From positions 2,604,001 to 2,668,000 of the forward strand of contig NZ_CP031716.1 of NCBI RefSeq assembly GCF_001696605.3: a DNA stretch of 64,000 nt, written 5' to 3'. The notes beneath the pieces were generated by a model. That model searched no databases. It saw only the letters and a program-made list of their open reading frames with translations, and was not told the DNA's origin. Of the stretch, positions 17,584 to 28,222 are shown in pieces; positions within the stretch are counted from its first letter, which is position 1; each line of letters opens with the position of its first letter. The stretch comes from Acinetobacter wuhouensis (lineage in GTDB: Bacteria; Pseudomonadota; Gammaproteobacteria; Pseudomonadales; Moraxellaceae). A program made the translations under genes and the position numbers.

Positions 17584-17613
17584 AAAAAACCGACACTTTA
17601 AAGTATCGGTTTT
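17584..17613. terminator. Terminator near the M61 peptidase gene
   Basis: AAAACCGACACTT/AAGTATCGGTTTT palindrome with flanking A and T runs, 35 bp beyond the stop of the minus-strand peptidase gene. Confidence 0.75.
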
Positions 17614-17647
17614 CACATTCAATGATATTTAAGTTTGCCGTTAAAGA

Positions 17648-19351
17648 TTAAGCTTTCAACCATTTTTCAGCTTTAGCTTGATCTTCAACTTTCAGCTCTA
17701 CAGTCGTCAGCTGTACTTCCCCACCTTGCAGTTCAAACTGAATAAATTCATCACGACGGAAAGCATGAACAGTATATGTACCCTGCTGTTTTGCATATTT
17801 TGCTAACAATTTTTCAGATGCCTTCAAGCCATCGATTGCGATGATCACATCATTGGCAGAAAGACCGGCTTTTGCACCTACACCCTCACGATTGGCTTGC
17901 TGAACCAAAACACCTTCTGGCTTTTCAGTGATTTTCAAACCAAATGGCAAGGTCTTTTCATTTTTCAATGTATAACTTAAACCAAACTCAGGGAACAATT
18001 GATCTAAAGGTAATTCATCTGTGGTATTGATCAAATGGTTGACTTGCTCAATCCAGTTGTCGCCCGTTAATTCATTGCATAACTCAACAATGGTACGTTC
18101 ATTGACTTGAATGCCATTTTGCGTATTTTCATATAAACGACGCATCAAAGCATCTAGGCTTGAACCACGTAAACGTAATCCTAAGTCTAAGCACAGTGCC
18201 ACTAAACAGCCTTTGTTGTAGTAACTCGTACCCGCATTATTTGAGTTTTCATCTTGGCGATAGAATTTAATCCATGCATCAAAACTTGACTCAGATACAG
18301 TTTGGATAAAACGTCCTGGATTTTGTAAATAACGATCAATTTGACCTTTAAGTAATTTCAAATAGGAGTCTTGAGAAATCACGCCACTACGGAGCAATAT
18401 CAAATCGTCGTAATAAGATGTAAAACCTTCAAAAATCCATAATAAAGACGTTAAGCTTTCTTTATTTAAATCATAATTGGCTAGGTTTTCAGGACGAATA
18501 AATTTAACCAACCATGAATGGAAATATTCATGGCTACATAAACCAAGGAAACGCTGATAATCCGCTGAAGGTTCAGTCGGCTCATCGGCTTTGGGTAAAT
18601 CATCACGTGGTGAGATCAAACTGGTACTGTTTGGATGTTCCAAACCACCATAGCTACTCCCTGTTGCCATGGTCATAAAGGTATAATTTTCAAATGGTGC
18701 TGAACCAAACATTGAAATTTCAGTACTACAGATTTTTTCAATGTCTTGCTTCATCCGTTCAGCATTCATTTTATGCTGACCTGACACCACAAATTCATGT
18801 GGAATGCCGTTCGCTTCAAAGCTAAAACGAGTTTGATCTGCAAGCTCAAATGGTGCGTCAATCAACTGCGCATAATTATCCGCTTTTAAGGTATAACGCC
18901 CTTTCACCAAACTTTTTGAAACCAAACCTGTTGCAAGTTGGAAATGTTTAAGTTCATCTGGTAAGAACACTTCTAATTCAACTGCTGAATTTTCTTGATC
19001 TTGTAAACCCAAACAGATACAGGCTGGATTGACATATAAACGAGTTTGGTCAACGTATGCACCACGTACAGACAGATCATAAGCATAGACATCATACTCA
19101 ACTGTAATCAGTTCATGATCCGTATTAAATAAACGCCATTTATTCTTTTCGAATTTACTGATTTGAAGTTGACGACCTGCTTCATCATAGGCTTTGACAG
19201 ATTCAATATGTTTGGCAAATTCACGAATTAAATAACTGCCTGGAATCCAAATTGGGAGTGATAAAACTTGCGTTGGATTGGCAACAAAACGCAAGGTAAC
19301 ATGGATGAGATGCTGACGAAAATCGTCGAATTCAATTTGATAATGCAACAT
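17648..19351 (-). CDS. M61-family metallopeptidase with PDZ domain
   Basis: A 567-residue zinc metallopeptidase of the M61 glycyl-aminopeptidase family. An N-terminal beta-sandwich domain (about 1-170) is followed by the catalytic domain with the zinc motif HEYFH near residue 273 and the downstream glutamate in WIFEGFTSYYDD. A C-terminal PDZ domain (about 470-540) contains GVGAKAGLSANDVIIAIDG. No signal peptide is evident, so a cytoplasmic location is likely. It is divergent from the dacC gene with about 180 bp between. Physiological substrates are not known. Confidence 0.9.
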   Translation of the reverse strand: MLHYQIEFDDFRQHLIHVTLRFVANPTQVLSLPIWIPGSYLIREFAKHIESVKAYDEAGRQLQISKFEKNKWRLFNTDHELITVEYDVYAYDLSVRGAYVDQTRLYVNPACICLGLQDQENSAVELEVFLPDELKHFQLATGLVSKSLVKGRYTLKADNYAQLIDAPFELADQTRFSFEANGIPHEFVVSGQHKMNAERMKQDIEKICSTEISMFGSAPFENYTFMTMATGSSYGGLEHPNSTSLISPRDDLPKADEPTEPSADYQRFLGLCSHEYFHSWLVKFIRPENLANYDLNKESLTSLLWIFEGFTSYYDDLILLRSGVISQDSYLKLLKGQIDRYLQNPGRFIQTVSESSFDAWIKFYRQDENSNNAGTSYYNKGCLVALCLDLGLRLRGSSLDALMRRLYENTQNGIQVNERTIVELCNELTGDNWIEQVNHLINTTDELPLDQLFPEFGLSYTLKNEKTLPFGLKITEKPEGVLVQQANREGVGAKAGLSANDVIIAIDGLKASEKLLAKYAKQQGTYTVHAFRRDEFIQFELQGGEVQLTTVELKVEDQAKAEKWLKA

Positions 19352-19530
19352 AAATATATATTCGAAAATAGACAGTGAAATATTACCAATTAGATTAGCA
19401 TTTTTTTACAAAGTCGGGCGATTTTAGTCTAAATTGTCTACAATTCTTACTGGCGAAGTCCTTAAAAAAGGCATAGCATTCGCAGAGTTTGTGCACTCTT
19501 GCCATAGGATTGGCTAAAAAGGTAAATCTG

Positions 19531-20796
19531 TTGAAAATATTCGCGTCTTTCGTTGCGGTTGTGGGCTTAGTCTGTTCCACGCTTGTCAATGCTGCTCTAC
19601 TAAATATTAATCCGCAATCTGTTGAAGCTGAAGCTTGGACCATATTAGATACGCAAACGGGTCAAACCATTGCAGAATATAATAGTCATGTCCAACGTGC
19701 TCCCGCTTCAATGACCAAGATGATGGTCGCTTATATCGCTTTAAAAGAAATAAAAGCGGGACATCTTAAAAAAGAAGAGATTATTACCGCAACACCTGTT
19801 GTGCAAATGGTGCAATGGGATGAATCCCAAATGTATCTTAAACAAGGTGAACAGATTTCAATTGATCAATTGCTAGCAGGTTTGATTGTCATGTCTGCCA
19901 ATGATGCAGCGGTGACATTGGCAGAACGCATTTCAGGTGATGTCCCTACCTTTGTCGCACGTATGAACAAAGAAGCACAAGCTTTGGGGATGAAAGACAC
20001 TCACTTTGCCAATTCACCTGGTATCACCATGCCAGACCATTTCTCATCTGCGCATGATATGGCTCTTCTTGGGCAAGCTGTTACTATGCAAACACCTGAA
20101 TATATGCATTATTCAGTGATGCCTAGTTTTAGCTATAACCAACGTTTTCATCACGCGACCAATTTAGTTTTAAAGTCTGACCCTAGTGTCGACGGTTTAA
20201 AAACAGGTTTTACCAAAGCCGCTGGATACAACTTAGCCTTAACTGCACACAGACCTTCTGGTGTAGAGGAATCACCCGATCGTCGTTTAATCGTGGTGGT
20301 CATGGGTGCAAAAAATGCTATCAAACGTGCTGAAATCGCACATAAACTTTTAAACTTAGGTTATGCCTATACCCGTGATGAAGTTGCGATTAAAGACAAG
20401 CAATTAATCGCAAAACTTCCTGTGATTAAATCAACGTTGAAAATGTTTAAAGTAGAAGCGAAGAAGCCACAGTTAGTGACTACATCATTATATAACGATC
20501 CTACACCAATTGATTTGATGACGTTTGATGTGGTGAATAGTCGTGTGATGAAGACTGACCTAAATGGAACTTTGACTGCTGTTGAACCACTGACAACCAC
20601 ACAAACTCACTTGAATGTTCAACTGAATGAAACAGCACTTACAGCACCTTTAGAAAAAATTATGCATCTGGCTAAAGTGAATGTATATCAAGACAATCAA
20701 TTGATTCAAAGCTTTGATATTGAAGATGAAGTTCATATTGAACAGGCTTCATGGTTTGAGCGTTTACTGGAATGGTTAAGCTCATTTTTTAAATAG
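19531..20796 (+). CDS. dacC: D-alanyl-D-alanine carboxypeptidase (PBP5/6 type)
   Basis: A peptidoglycan carboxypeptidase that trims the terminal D-Ala of stem peptides in the periplasm. All three penicillin-binding motifs are seen: S60-M-T-K63, SAN in MSANDAA, and KTG in GLKTGFT. A signal peptide ends near LVNA-AL. The C-terminal domain ends in an amphipathic helix (SWFERLLEWLSSFF) that anchors the protein to the inner membrane. I choose TTG 19531 because AAAAAGG lies 8 nt upstream; a longer frame from TTG 19489 would extend before the signal peptide. It is followed by its own terminator. Confidence 0.92.
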   Translation: MKIFASFVAVVGLVCSTLVNAALLNINPQSVEAEAWTILDTQTGQTIAEYNSHVQRAPASMTKMMVAYIALKEIKAGHLKKEEIITATPVVQMVQWDESQMYLKQGEQISIDQLLAGLIVMSANDAAVTLAERISGDVPTFVARMNKEAQALGMKDTHFANSPGITMPDHFSSAHDMALLGQAVTMQTPEYMHYSVMPSFSYNQRFHHATNLVLKSDPSVDGLKTGFTKAAGYNLALTAHRPSGVEESPDRRLIVVVMGAKNAIKRAEIAHKLLNLGYAYTRDEVAIKDKQLIAKLPVIKSTLKMFKVEAKKPQLVTTSLYNDPTPIDLMTFDVVNSRVMKTDLNGTLTAVEPLTTTQTHLNVQLNETALTAPLEKIMHLAKVNVYQDNQLIQSFDIEDEVHIEQASWFERLLEWLSSFFK

Positions 20797-20884
20797 TGAA
20801 TCAACTTCAGATAAAACCAACTAAAACAGTTAGATTTATTGTAATTATGTAACTTGTATTACAAAAAAAACCGAAAATACAAAT

Positions 20885-20917
20885 GAGGATGGCATATTAA
20901 ACCATCCTCTATTTTTA
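20885..20917 (+). terminator. Terminator after dacC
   Basis: GAGGATGG/CCATCCTC 8-bp stem, 9-nt loop, followed by TATTTTTAT. It sits between dacC and ndh. Confidence 0.75.
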
Positions 20918-20939
20918 TAACTACTATTAGGTTTTTTCT

Positions 20940-22226
20940 ATGTCAAATCTTCATCATATCGTGATCGTTGGTGGTGGCGCAGGTGGATTGGAGTTGGTCA
21001 CACAACTCGGTGATACGCTCGGGAAAAGTAAAAAAGCAAAAATTACTTTGGTCGATCAAAAGCTTACTCACATTTGGAAGCCCTTATTGCATGAAATTGC
21101 AGCAGGCACAATGAACCCGAGTGATGAAGAAACCAATTATTATGCACATGCGGCAAAACATCATTACGAATTTGTTTTAGGTCGCTTTGAACAACTCAAT
21201 CGTGAAAACAAAACCATCGTTCTCAGTAAAACACAGTCGGGGAAATACGACTCAAATCAAGACTCAATTGAACTCAGTTATGACACTTTAATTCTTGCTG
21301 TCGGTTCGATTTCCAATGACTTCAATACCTCAGGTGTAAAAGAGTTTTGTCATTATCTAGACAGTCGCCAACAAGCTGAAATTTTCCAACAAGATTTACT
21401 GCATTTGTATTTAGATGCGCAAAATAAAAATATCGACCGTGAATTGCAAATCGCCATTATTGGCGCAGGTGCAACTGGTGTTGAACTTTCTGCGGAATTG
21501 GTTCAAGCCAAGCAAAATTTTTATAAATATGGATTAAATAAAATTAATCCAAACAATGTCAAAATCACACTCATTGAAGGCGCAGAACGAATTTTACCTG
21601 CTCTCTCTGATAAAATTGCTGAACATGCAACACATCAGTTGAAACGTATGAAAATTGATGTCCTTACATCAAAGCGTGTTGAAAAAGTCGATGCAGATAA
21701 AGTTTATTTCAATGATGGTACTTCTGTCGATGCACAGCTCAAAGTTTGGGCGGCTGGAATTAAAACACCAAAAGTCATTGCAGATTTAGAAGGTTTTGAA
21801 AAAGACCGTATGGGACGAATCAAAGTCTTTGCAACGCTTCAAACTCAGGCTGATCCAAACATCTTTGCTTTTGGTGACTGTGCACATTGTATTTTAGATG
21901 CTCGTGAAGCCCCGCTTGGTCCACGTGCGCAAGTCGCAAGCCAACAAGCAGCTTTTCTTGTTGATGCGATGAGTGCTCGCTTAAAAGGTCGCCCACAACC
22001 AATGTTCCAGTTTTCAGACAAAGGTTCATTGGTTTCGCTCAGTGAAAATAAAGCTGTGGGTGAATTACTGGGACAAGTCAATGTTCAAGGCTTTGTGGCA
22101 AAGTCGATGTACGTTTCATTGTATCGTATTCACCAAGCGACCATTTATGGCTATGCCCATGCAGGTTTATTGACGGCTAAAGATTTTGTTACACGAAAAA
22201 TTGCGCCAAAAATTAAATTGCATTGA
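20940..22226 (+). CDS. ndh: Type II NADH dehydrogenase (NDH-2)
   Basis: A 428-residue single-subunit, non-proton-pumping NADH:quinone oxidoreductase bound to the inner face of the membrane. Two dinucleotide-binding motifs are visible: FAD-binding IVGGGAGGLELV at the N-terminus and NAD-binding IIGAGATGVELS near 178. FAFGDCAH near 310 contributes to FAD binding. The last 60 residues are rich in aromatic and basic residues, fitting a membrane-associated C-terminus. It is monocistronic, between dacC and slyD. Confidence 0.9.
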   Translation: MSNLHHIVIVGGGAGGLELVTQLGDTLGKSKKAKITLVDQKLTHIWKPLLHEIAAGTMNPSDEETNYYAHAAKHHYEFVLGRFEQLNRENKTIVLSKTQSGKYDSNQDSIELSYDTLILAVGSISNDFNTSGVKEFCHYLDSRQQAEIFQQDLLHLYLDAQNKNIDRELQIAIIGAGATGVELSAELVQAKQNFYKYGLNKINPNNVKITLIEGAERILPALSDKIAEHATHQLKRMKIDVLTSKRVEKVDADKVYFNDGTSVDAQLKVWAAGIKTPKVIADLEGFEKDRMGRIKVFATLQTQADPNIFAFGDCAHCILDAREAPLGPRAQVASQQAAFLVDAMSARLKGRPQPMFQFSDKGSLVSLSENKAVGELLGQVNVQGFVAKSMYVSLYRIHQATIYGYAHAGLLTAKDFVTRKIAPKIKLH

Positions 22227-22370
22227 AATTTAACATTTCGCCCTTATTAATGATAAAACGCTCAAAATACAGCTGAAAATGCAATTTTTTAGTAATTTTA
22301 GTCTACAAAAATTGCATTTCACTTTATGATGTAAGCTTAAAATTTTTCGATTACCGAATGGATCAATAAC

Positions 22371-22853
22371 ATGACTGCTATTGCAAATAACAACGTGGTT
22401 TCTTTCCACTATACGTTGACTAACGCAGAGGGCGAAACTCTAGACAAATCACAAGGTGAACCACTTGCTTATTTACACGGCGCAGGTAACATCATCCCTG
22501 GTTTAGAAAAAGCTTTAGAAGGTAAAACTGTAGGTGACAAATTTACAGTAACGATTCCAGCTGCTGAAGGTTATGGCGAATATAACCCTGACCTTGTTCA
22601 AGAAGTTCCAGCGCAAATGTTCCAAGGTGTTGAAAACATCGAAGCGGGCATGCAGTTCCAAGCTCAAACTGATGACGGTGTTCAAATCGTAACAGTTAAA
22701 GCGATCGAAGGCGAAAACGTAATCGTTGATGCTAACTTCCCATTGGCAGGTCAAGACCTTACTTTTGAAGTTGAAATCGTTGAAGTACGCGATGCTTCTC
22801 CAGAAGAATTAGAACACGGTCATGTACACAGTGCAGGTGGTCATCACCACTAA
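22371..22853 (+). CDS. slyD: SlyD-type FKBP peptidyl-prolyl isomerase
   Basis: A 160-residue FKBP-family prolyl isomerase and chaperone. The FKBP core is interrupted by the insert-in-flap domain typical of SlyD (about 70-125, including EVPAQMFQGVE). GNIIPGLEKALEG near 37 is the FKBP signature. The tail is His-rich (EHGHVHSAGGHHH) and likely binds nickel or other divalent metals, though it is much shorter than in Escherichia coli SlyD and has no cysteines. It is monocistronic with a strong terminator. Confidence 0.92.
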   Translation: MTAIANNNVVSFHYTLTNAEGETLDKSQGEPLAYLHGAGNIIPGLEKALEGKTVGDKFTVTIPAAEGYGEYNPDLVQEVPAQMFQGVENIEAGMQFQAQTDDGVQIVTVKAIEGENVIVDANFPLAGQDLTFEVEIVEVRDASPEELEHGHVHSAGGHHH

Positions 22854-22871
22854 GATCTGACCGATCTGATC

Positions 22872-22901
22872 AAAAGGCAAAGTTTTTACTTTGCCTTTTT
22901 T
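22872..22901 (+). terminator. Terminator after slyD
   Basis: AAAAGGCAAAGT/ACTTTGCCTTTTTT, 12-bp stem with a TTTT loop and T run. Confidence 0.9.
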
Positions 22902-22946
22902 ATGGATGAAAATATAAGATTAAAGTACGGACGAGTATAAAGAGTA

Positions 22947-24392
22947 ATGATGCAACGACAACTCATTTGGTTTCGCCAAGACTTACGTATCCAAGATCAT
23001 GCTGCACTTTGGCATGTAACCCAGTCTGGACACACCACTGCCCTCATTATTTTTTCGCCTGAACAATGGAGAATTCATCATGATGCTCCGATTAAAATCG
23101 ACTTATATTTACGTCAAATTGAACAGCTTAAACACAGTCTTGAATCACTCAATATTCCGCTGATCATCAAAATTATTCCTTTATGGAAAGACCTTACCCA
23201 AGAGATTCTCAAACTTTGTTATGATTTAAATATTGAAAATGTACATGCCAATGTTGAATGTGGTATCAATGAACTGAATCGTGATTTTCAAATCCAAAAA
23301 GCACTCAATCAACATCACAAAGACCTGATTCTGCATCATGATCGAAGCATTTTCCCTATCGGTTCGATTCGTAATAAATCCAATCAACCTTATCAAGTGT
23401 TTGGTGCATTTAAGAAATATTGTTATGAACAGTTCAGTATTTCAATTCCACACTGCTATCCCGAACCTGAAATTCAACAACCTATAGCCTTAGAAAAATT
23501 AGACCATTTAGAAATAGCAAATCATTCGAATATTCCAACATTAAGCGATCTTGGTTTTGATGATGTTGATCATCCACATACCCATTATCCAGTTGGTGAA
23601 AAATATGCTCATGAATTATTAGATCAATTTATTGCAGACCAAGTTCAACATTATCAAGCTGAACGTGACTTTCCAAATATTCAAGGGACGAGTCAGCTTT
23701 CTGCATATTTAAATATCGGGATACTTTCAATTCGCCAATGCTTGAATGCCCTATTCCGCGATCAGCAAGGTTATTTCCATATTGACAATATTGGGCAACA
23801 AACGTGGTTAGATGAACTGCTATGGCGAGAGTTTTATCAACATATTTTGTTTGATTTTCCACGTGTTTCAAAGCATTTACCGTTTAAAGAGATGACTCAA
23901 AAACTTCAATGGCGTGATGCACCTGAAGACCTTAAAGCTTGGCAAATGGGACTTACAGGCATTCCGATTGTCGATGCAGGCATGCGCCAGCTTTTACACA
24001 CAGGATGGATGCATAATCGTGTGCGGATGATTGTTGCGATGTTTCTCACTAAGAATTTACTGATTGATTGGCGTTCGGGCGAACAATGGTTTATGCAACA
24101 TTTGATTGATGGAGATTTGGCAGCCAATAATGGCGGTTGGCAATGGTGTGCGTCAACAGGTACAGACTCCGTTCCCTATTTCCGTATTTTCAATCCTATT
24201 AGCCAATCACAAAGATTTGATGCACAAGGTGATTATATTCGGCAATGGGTTCCTGAATTGGCACATTTAGATGCAAAATCTATTCATGAACCTTATGCGA
24301 AACATTTGAATATTGAGCTGAATTATCCAAAACCGATTGTAGATTTAAAACAAAGTCGAATCCGTGCAATTGAAGCTTTTAAGCAACTTTAA
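22947..24392 (+). CDS. phrB: Deoxyribodipyrimidine photolyase
   Basis: A 481-residue class I CPD photolyase that repairs UV dimers with blue light. The N-terminal antenna domain begins [13 protein letters not shown]; the C-terminal FAD domain has [18 protein letters not shown] and [13 protein letters not shown], the family signatures with the tryptophan electron-transfer chain. The length is normal. It is monocistronic on the plus strand, and I see no SOS box upstream. Confidence 0.93.
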   Translation: MMQRQLIWFRQDLRIQDHAALWHVTQSGHTTALIIFSPEQWRIHHDAPIKIDLYLRQIEQLKHSLESLNIPLIIKIIPLWKDLTQEILKLCYDLNIENVHANVECGINELNRDFQIQKALNQHHKDLILHHDRSIFPIGSIRNKSNQPYQVFGAFKKYCYEQFSISIPHCYPEPEIQQPIALEKLDHLEIANHSNIPTLSDLGFDDVDHPHTHYPVGEKYAHELLDQFIADQVQHYQAERDFPNIQGTSQLSAYLNIGILSIRQCLNALFRDQQGYFHIDNIGQQTWLDELLWREFYQHILFDFPRVSKHLPFKEMTQKLQWRDAPEDLKAWQMGLTGIPIVDAGMRQLLHTGWMHNRVRMIVAMFLTKNLLIDWRSGEQWFMQHLIDGDLAANNGGWQWCASTGTDSVPYFRIFNPISQSQRFDAQGDYIRQWVPELAHLDAKSIHEPYAKHLNIELNYPKPIVDLKQSRIRAIEAFKQL

Positions 24393-24420
24393 TCACTTAA
24401 AAGCTTCTATTGTGCCTCTT

Positions 24421-24879
24421 TCAACCGACACGTTGATACGTATTTAATTGTTCAAGTATTTGTTTTACTGGTCGTTCGATTGATTCAAAGTAACAGTAAT
24501 ATTTAAATACGCTGTCTAATGCAACATAAATGATTTTTTGTTCTGAAACTGACCAAACTTGTGCATGATTTGAACCTGACAAGGTACTGCCACTGAGTTG
24601 AAATAAATATAAATCTTGTTCTCGTTGCGGTGCTTTTTCATTTTCGTATTTATTGATATTTGATAATATACGGTAATTTTTATTAATCAGCCATTTTTCA
24701 CTGAACCACAATTGTAGCAAGTCACCTAAGCATAATTTTTTTTCAGAAAATGGCCAAACATCGAGATGAGCATGCTCAACTTCTAGGTAATATTGTTCAG
24801 GGTTTTGTAGAATAGACAAATAATTGTCTTGATAAAAAGAGAGGTTTTCAAAAATTTGAGAAATCGTAAGCGTATTCAT
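24421..24879 (-). CDS. Hypothetical protein
   Basis: 152 residues from ATG 24879 (MNTLTISQIF), chosen because AGGAG lies 7 nt upstream; the frame is open for 17 more codons 5' without a ribosome site. No signal peptide or membrane segment. It is rich in Tyr, Trp and Leu, with an aromatic stretch near 128-138 (VFKYYCYFESIE). I do not recognise a domain. It is convergent with phrB, only 28 bp apart, and precedes the tRNA-Asn/CRISPR region. A codon pattern like its neighbours and a clear ribosome site support a real gene. Confidence 0.65.
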   Translation of the reverse strand: MNTLTISQIFENLSFYQDNYLSILQNPEQYYLEVEHAHLDVWPFSEKKLCLGDLLQLWFSEKWLINKNYRILSNINKYENEKAPQREQDLYLFQLSGSTLSGSNHAQVWSVSEQKIIYVALDSVFKYYCYFESIERPVKQILEQLNTYQRVG

Positions 24880-25087
24880 TCGCTGTCTCCTATTTAGCCA
24901 TTTTAGTGCTGGCAAGTTGGTTAAATCCACACGGTTTAAGCATTGCTTAAACTCACTTTATGAATTTAATCTAACAAGCAAATTTAGCTGTTGCAAGCTT
25001 TTCAATTATTTTTTCTGAAAGTTTTCAGTTTTTTGCTCAAATTAAAAGCATATAACTAAAAAATGAAGCCAACATGACAATTAAGGC

Positions 25088-25115
25088 TTGACCCCTTTTT
25101 AAATCTCCTTATAAT
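25088..25115 (+). promoter_or_regulatory. Sigma-70 promoter of tRNA-Asn
   Basis: TTGACC (25088-25093) and TATAAT (25110-25115) with 16-bp spacing; the tRNA starts 12 bp downstream of the -10 box. Confidence 0.8.
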
Positions 25116-25126
25116 CGCATTCAGAT

Positions 25127-25202
25127 TCTCCAATAGCTCAGTCGGTAGAGCGACGGACTGTTAATCCGCAGGTCCCTGGTTCGAGCCCAGGTTGGAGAGC
25201 CA
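25127..25202 (+). tRNA. tRNA-Asn (GTT)
   Basis: 76 nt including an encoded CCA. The acceptor arm pairs TCTCCAA with TTGGAGA, the D-arm has AGCTCAGTCGGTAGAGC, the anticodon loop CTGTTAA gives anticodon GTT, and the T-arm reads CCTGGTTCGAGCCCAGG. It has its own promoter and terminator and lies 48 bp from the trailer end of the CRISPR array. Confidence 0.97.
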
Positions 25203-25208
25203 AATACT

Positions 25209-25242
25209 AAAAAGCCCACTCATTACGAAGTGGGCTTTTTTT
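25209..25242 (+). terminator. Terminator after tRNA-Asn
   Basis: AAAAAGCCCACT...AGTGGGCTTTTTTT, a strong stem with T run; symmetrical, so it could also stop transcripts leaving the CRISPR array on the minus strand. Confidence 0.88.
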
Positions 25243-25250
25243 ATATCAAT

Positions 25251-28222
25251 ACTTTAAACTGCCTACATGGCAGTGAACCAGTTTATTTCTCTCTCATTGT
25301 GCCAAATACATTTCTAAGCTGCCTACATGGCAGTGAACCCAAATATTCACGAGAGGGAATATCACCCCATTTTCTAAGCTGCCTACATGGCAGTGAACGC
25401 GGTGCTACATACTGCGAAAGACCGCCTCAATTTCTAAGCTGCCTACATGGCAGTGAACCACTATGGCGGCGCAATGTTCACGTCTACATTTTTCTAAGCT
25501 GCCTACATGGCAGTGAACTTGCTGAAAGTCTGGTTTACTCGTTTAGAAATTTTCTAAGCTGCCTACATGGCAGTGAACACCACTGGTTTAATGGTGATAT
25601 TCGCGATTATGTTTCTAAGCTGCCTACATGGCAGTGAACATTAAAATATGCACAAGTTCACTATCTCTTAAATTTCTAAGCTGCCTACATGGCAGTGAAC
25701 CAAAGAATCATCAACTGGATCTTTATATCCTTTTTCTAAGCTGCCTACATGGCAGTGAACACTGCAAGATCGCCCAAAAGGCTTTCTGTTAAATTTCTAA
25801 GCTGCCTACATGGCAGTGAACTGCTTAAGTCTTTTAAAAAAGAGATTCCTGCTTTTCTAAGCTGCCTACATGGCAGTGAACATTTGCTGTGCTTCATAAA
25901 TATCAACAACACATTTCTAAGCTGCCTACATGGCAGTGAACTACATCGCTAAGCGAATTGCTTTGATGCCTTTTTTCTAAGCTGCCTACATGGCAGTGAA
26001 CTCGGACTTAATAATCTTAAATATTTTTCCACTTTTCTAAGCTGCCTACATGGCAGTGAACGTTTTCCGAGTTTTAAAACGACATTTTCCGATTTTCTAA
26101 GCTGCCTACATGGCAGTGAACTGCAACTTATACAAATGATGAAATTCATCTAATTTCTAAGCTGCCTACATGGCAGTGAACCCGTCAAAGTCATCATGTG
26201 CAATATCGACACGTTTCTAAGCTGCCTACATGGCAGTGAACCTGTTTGTGTTGCTGCACTAATGAGATTACGTTTTCTAAGCTGCCTACATGGCAGTGAA
26301 CTTACAGATTATTGTACGCATAGAAGTCTTACTTTTCTAAGCTGCCTACATGGCAGTGAACCACCCGATGGAATGTTCTTAACTTGGGCGCATTTTCTAA
26401 GCTGCCTACATGGCAGTGAACCACCCGATGGAATGTTCTTAACTTGGGCGCATTTTCTAAGCTGCCTACATGGCAGTGAACATAGAAATTGCTTGGCATG
26501 CTGTGACAATCACTTTCTAAGCTGCCTACATGGCAGTGAACCTCCGCACTATCAGGAAGCGATGTGTACATTATTTCTAAGCTGCCTACATGGCAGTGAA
26601 CTGTAAGCCCATCGACATTCACGTCATCCCATTTTTCTAAGCTGCCTACATGGCAGTGAACTTGAAAGTCGCACCGCGTCATGTTGCCCTTGTTTTCTAA
26701 GCTGCCTACATGGCAGTGAACTCGGACTTAATAATCTTAAATATTTTTCCACTTTTCTAAGCTGCCTACATGGCAGTGAACGGTTTTCGCACTGTTATAC
26801 TAATTGTTCCATCTTTCTAAGCTGCCTACATGGCAGTGAACATTTAGAGTGGCAACCGCAACCAGTTTCAAGCTTTCTAAGCTGCCTACATGGCAGTGAA
26901 CGTAAATCAAACATGCCTACTTTAGTTGATTCATTTCTAAGCTGCCTACATGGCAGTGAACGTCGAGATATAGACCCGATATAGAACTTTAGGTTTCTAA
27001 GCTGCCTACATGGCAGTGAACAGACGATAAAAGTGTTCTCGAAGCTATCGAACTTTCTAAGCTGCCTACATGGCAGTGAACGCAACAAGTAAACCGATAT
27101 AAGTCAAAATATCTTTCTAAGCTGCCTACATGGCAGTGAACGCAACAAGTAAACCGATATAAGTCAAAATATCTTTCTAAGCTGCCTACATGGCAGTGAA
27201 CAGCAATTCTTGCTCTTTATCATTCATTCTTACTTTCTAAGCTGCCTACATGGCAGTGAACCTCTTCATACGATAAAAGCCCGCAACACGGCGTTTCTAA
27301 GCTGCCTACATGGCAGTGAACTAATCAATTGCGTATAAAAAAGCCACCATTAATTTCTAAGCTGCCTACATGGCAGTGAACAAGTCAGACTGAAGTCAAT
27401 CTTTATACGAACATTTCTAAGCTGCCTACATGGCAGTGAACGAATATCAAATCAGTTCTTTAAATTAAATTGATTTCTAAGCTGCCTACATGGCAGTGAA
27501 CTGATGTATAGAATGCGCTGAATTGCGTTTTAATTTCTAAGCTGCCTACATGGCAGTGAACCCGAAAATTACTTGATAGGTTTCCCAAAACAGTTTCTAA
27601 GCTGCCTACATGGCAGTGAACCATCAAAAAGATGAAAAATCATTTTGGGATAATTTCTAAGCTGCCTACATGGCAGTGAACGCCACATTGACAAAGATCA
27701 GCGACCAATCTATTTTCTAAGCTGCCTACATGGCAGTGAACACAGCAACACCGTTATGCGGACTTATCCATCGTTTCTAAGCTGCCTACATGGCAGTGAA
27801 CGCCAGATGGAGTTGTAATTGTGTCGTCATTAATTTCTAAGCTGCCTACATGGCAGTGAACGTTACTGGCACGCAAAGTGATCCAGTTAAGATTTTCTAA
27901 GCTGCCTACATGGCAGTGAACATCCTGATGGTTGTTTTTATCTGAAAGTCGTTTTTCTAAGCTGCCTACATGGCAGTGAACTGCCAATCCATCATAGGCG
28001 CAACGGATATACGATTTCTAAGCTGCCTACATGGCAGTGAACCCCAAGATGTTTTTGATGCTCATTTTGATGCATTTCTAAGCTGCCTACATGGCAGTGA
28101 ACGAATGATGTAGCAAAAACACTCGATCTGACATTTTCTAAGCTGCCTACATGGCAGTGAACTTGGAATAAGTGTTTTATAGGGATGGTTGGCATTTCTA
28201 AGCTGCCTACATGGCAGTGAAC
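25251..28222 (-). CRISPR. Type I-F-like CRISPR array, 50 repeats and 49 spacers, no cas genes in window
   Basis: The 28-nt repeat read on the minus strand is GTTCACTGCCATGTAGGCAG followed by CTTAGAAA, the palindrome (CTGCC..GGCAG) and 3' handle of subtype I-F. I count 50 repeats with 32-nt spacers, except a few of 33 nt (for example ending at 25611, 25672, 25793 and 28014). The leftmost repeat (25251-25278) is degenerate in its last 10 nt, so the trailer is on the left and the leader on the right. Identical spacers occur at 26362 and 26422, at 27082 and 27142 (adjacent pairs), and at 26002 and 26722 (720 bp apart). Both flanks are ordinary chromosomal genes (tRNA-Asn and miaE); no csy, cas1 or cas2-3 is present. 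Small ORFs across the array are artefacts of the repeat. Confidence 0.98.
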
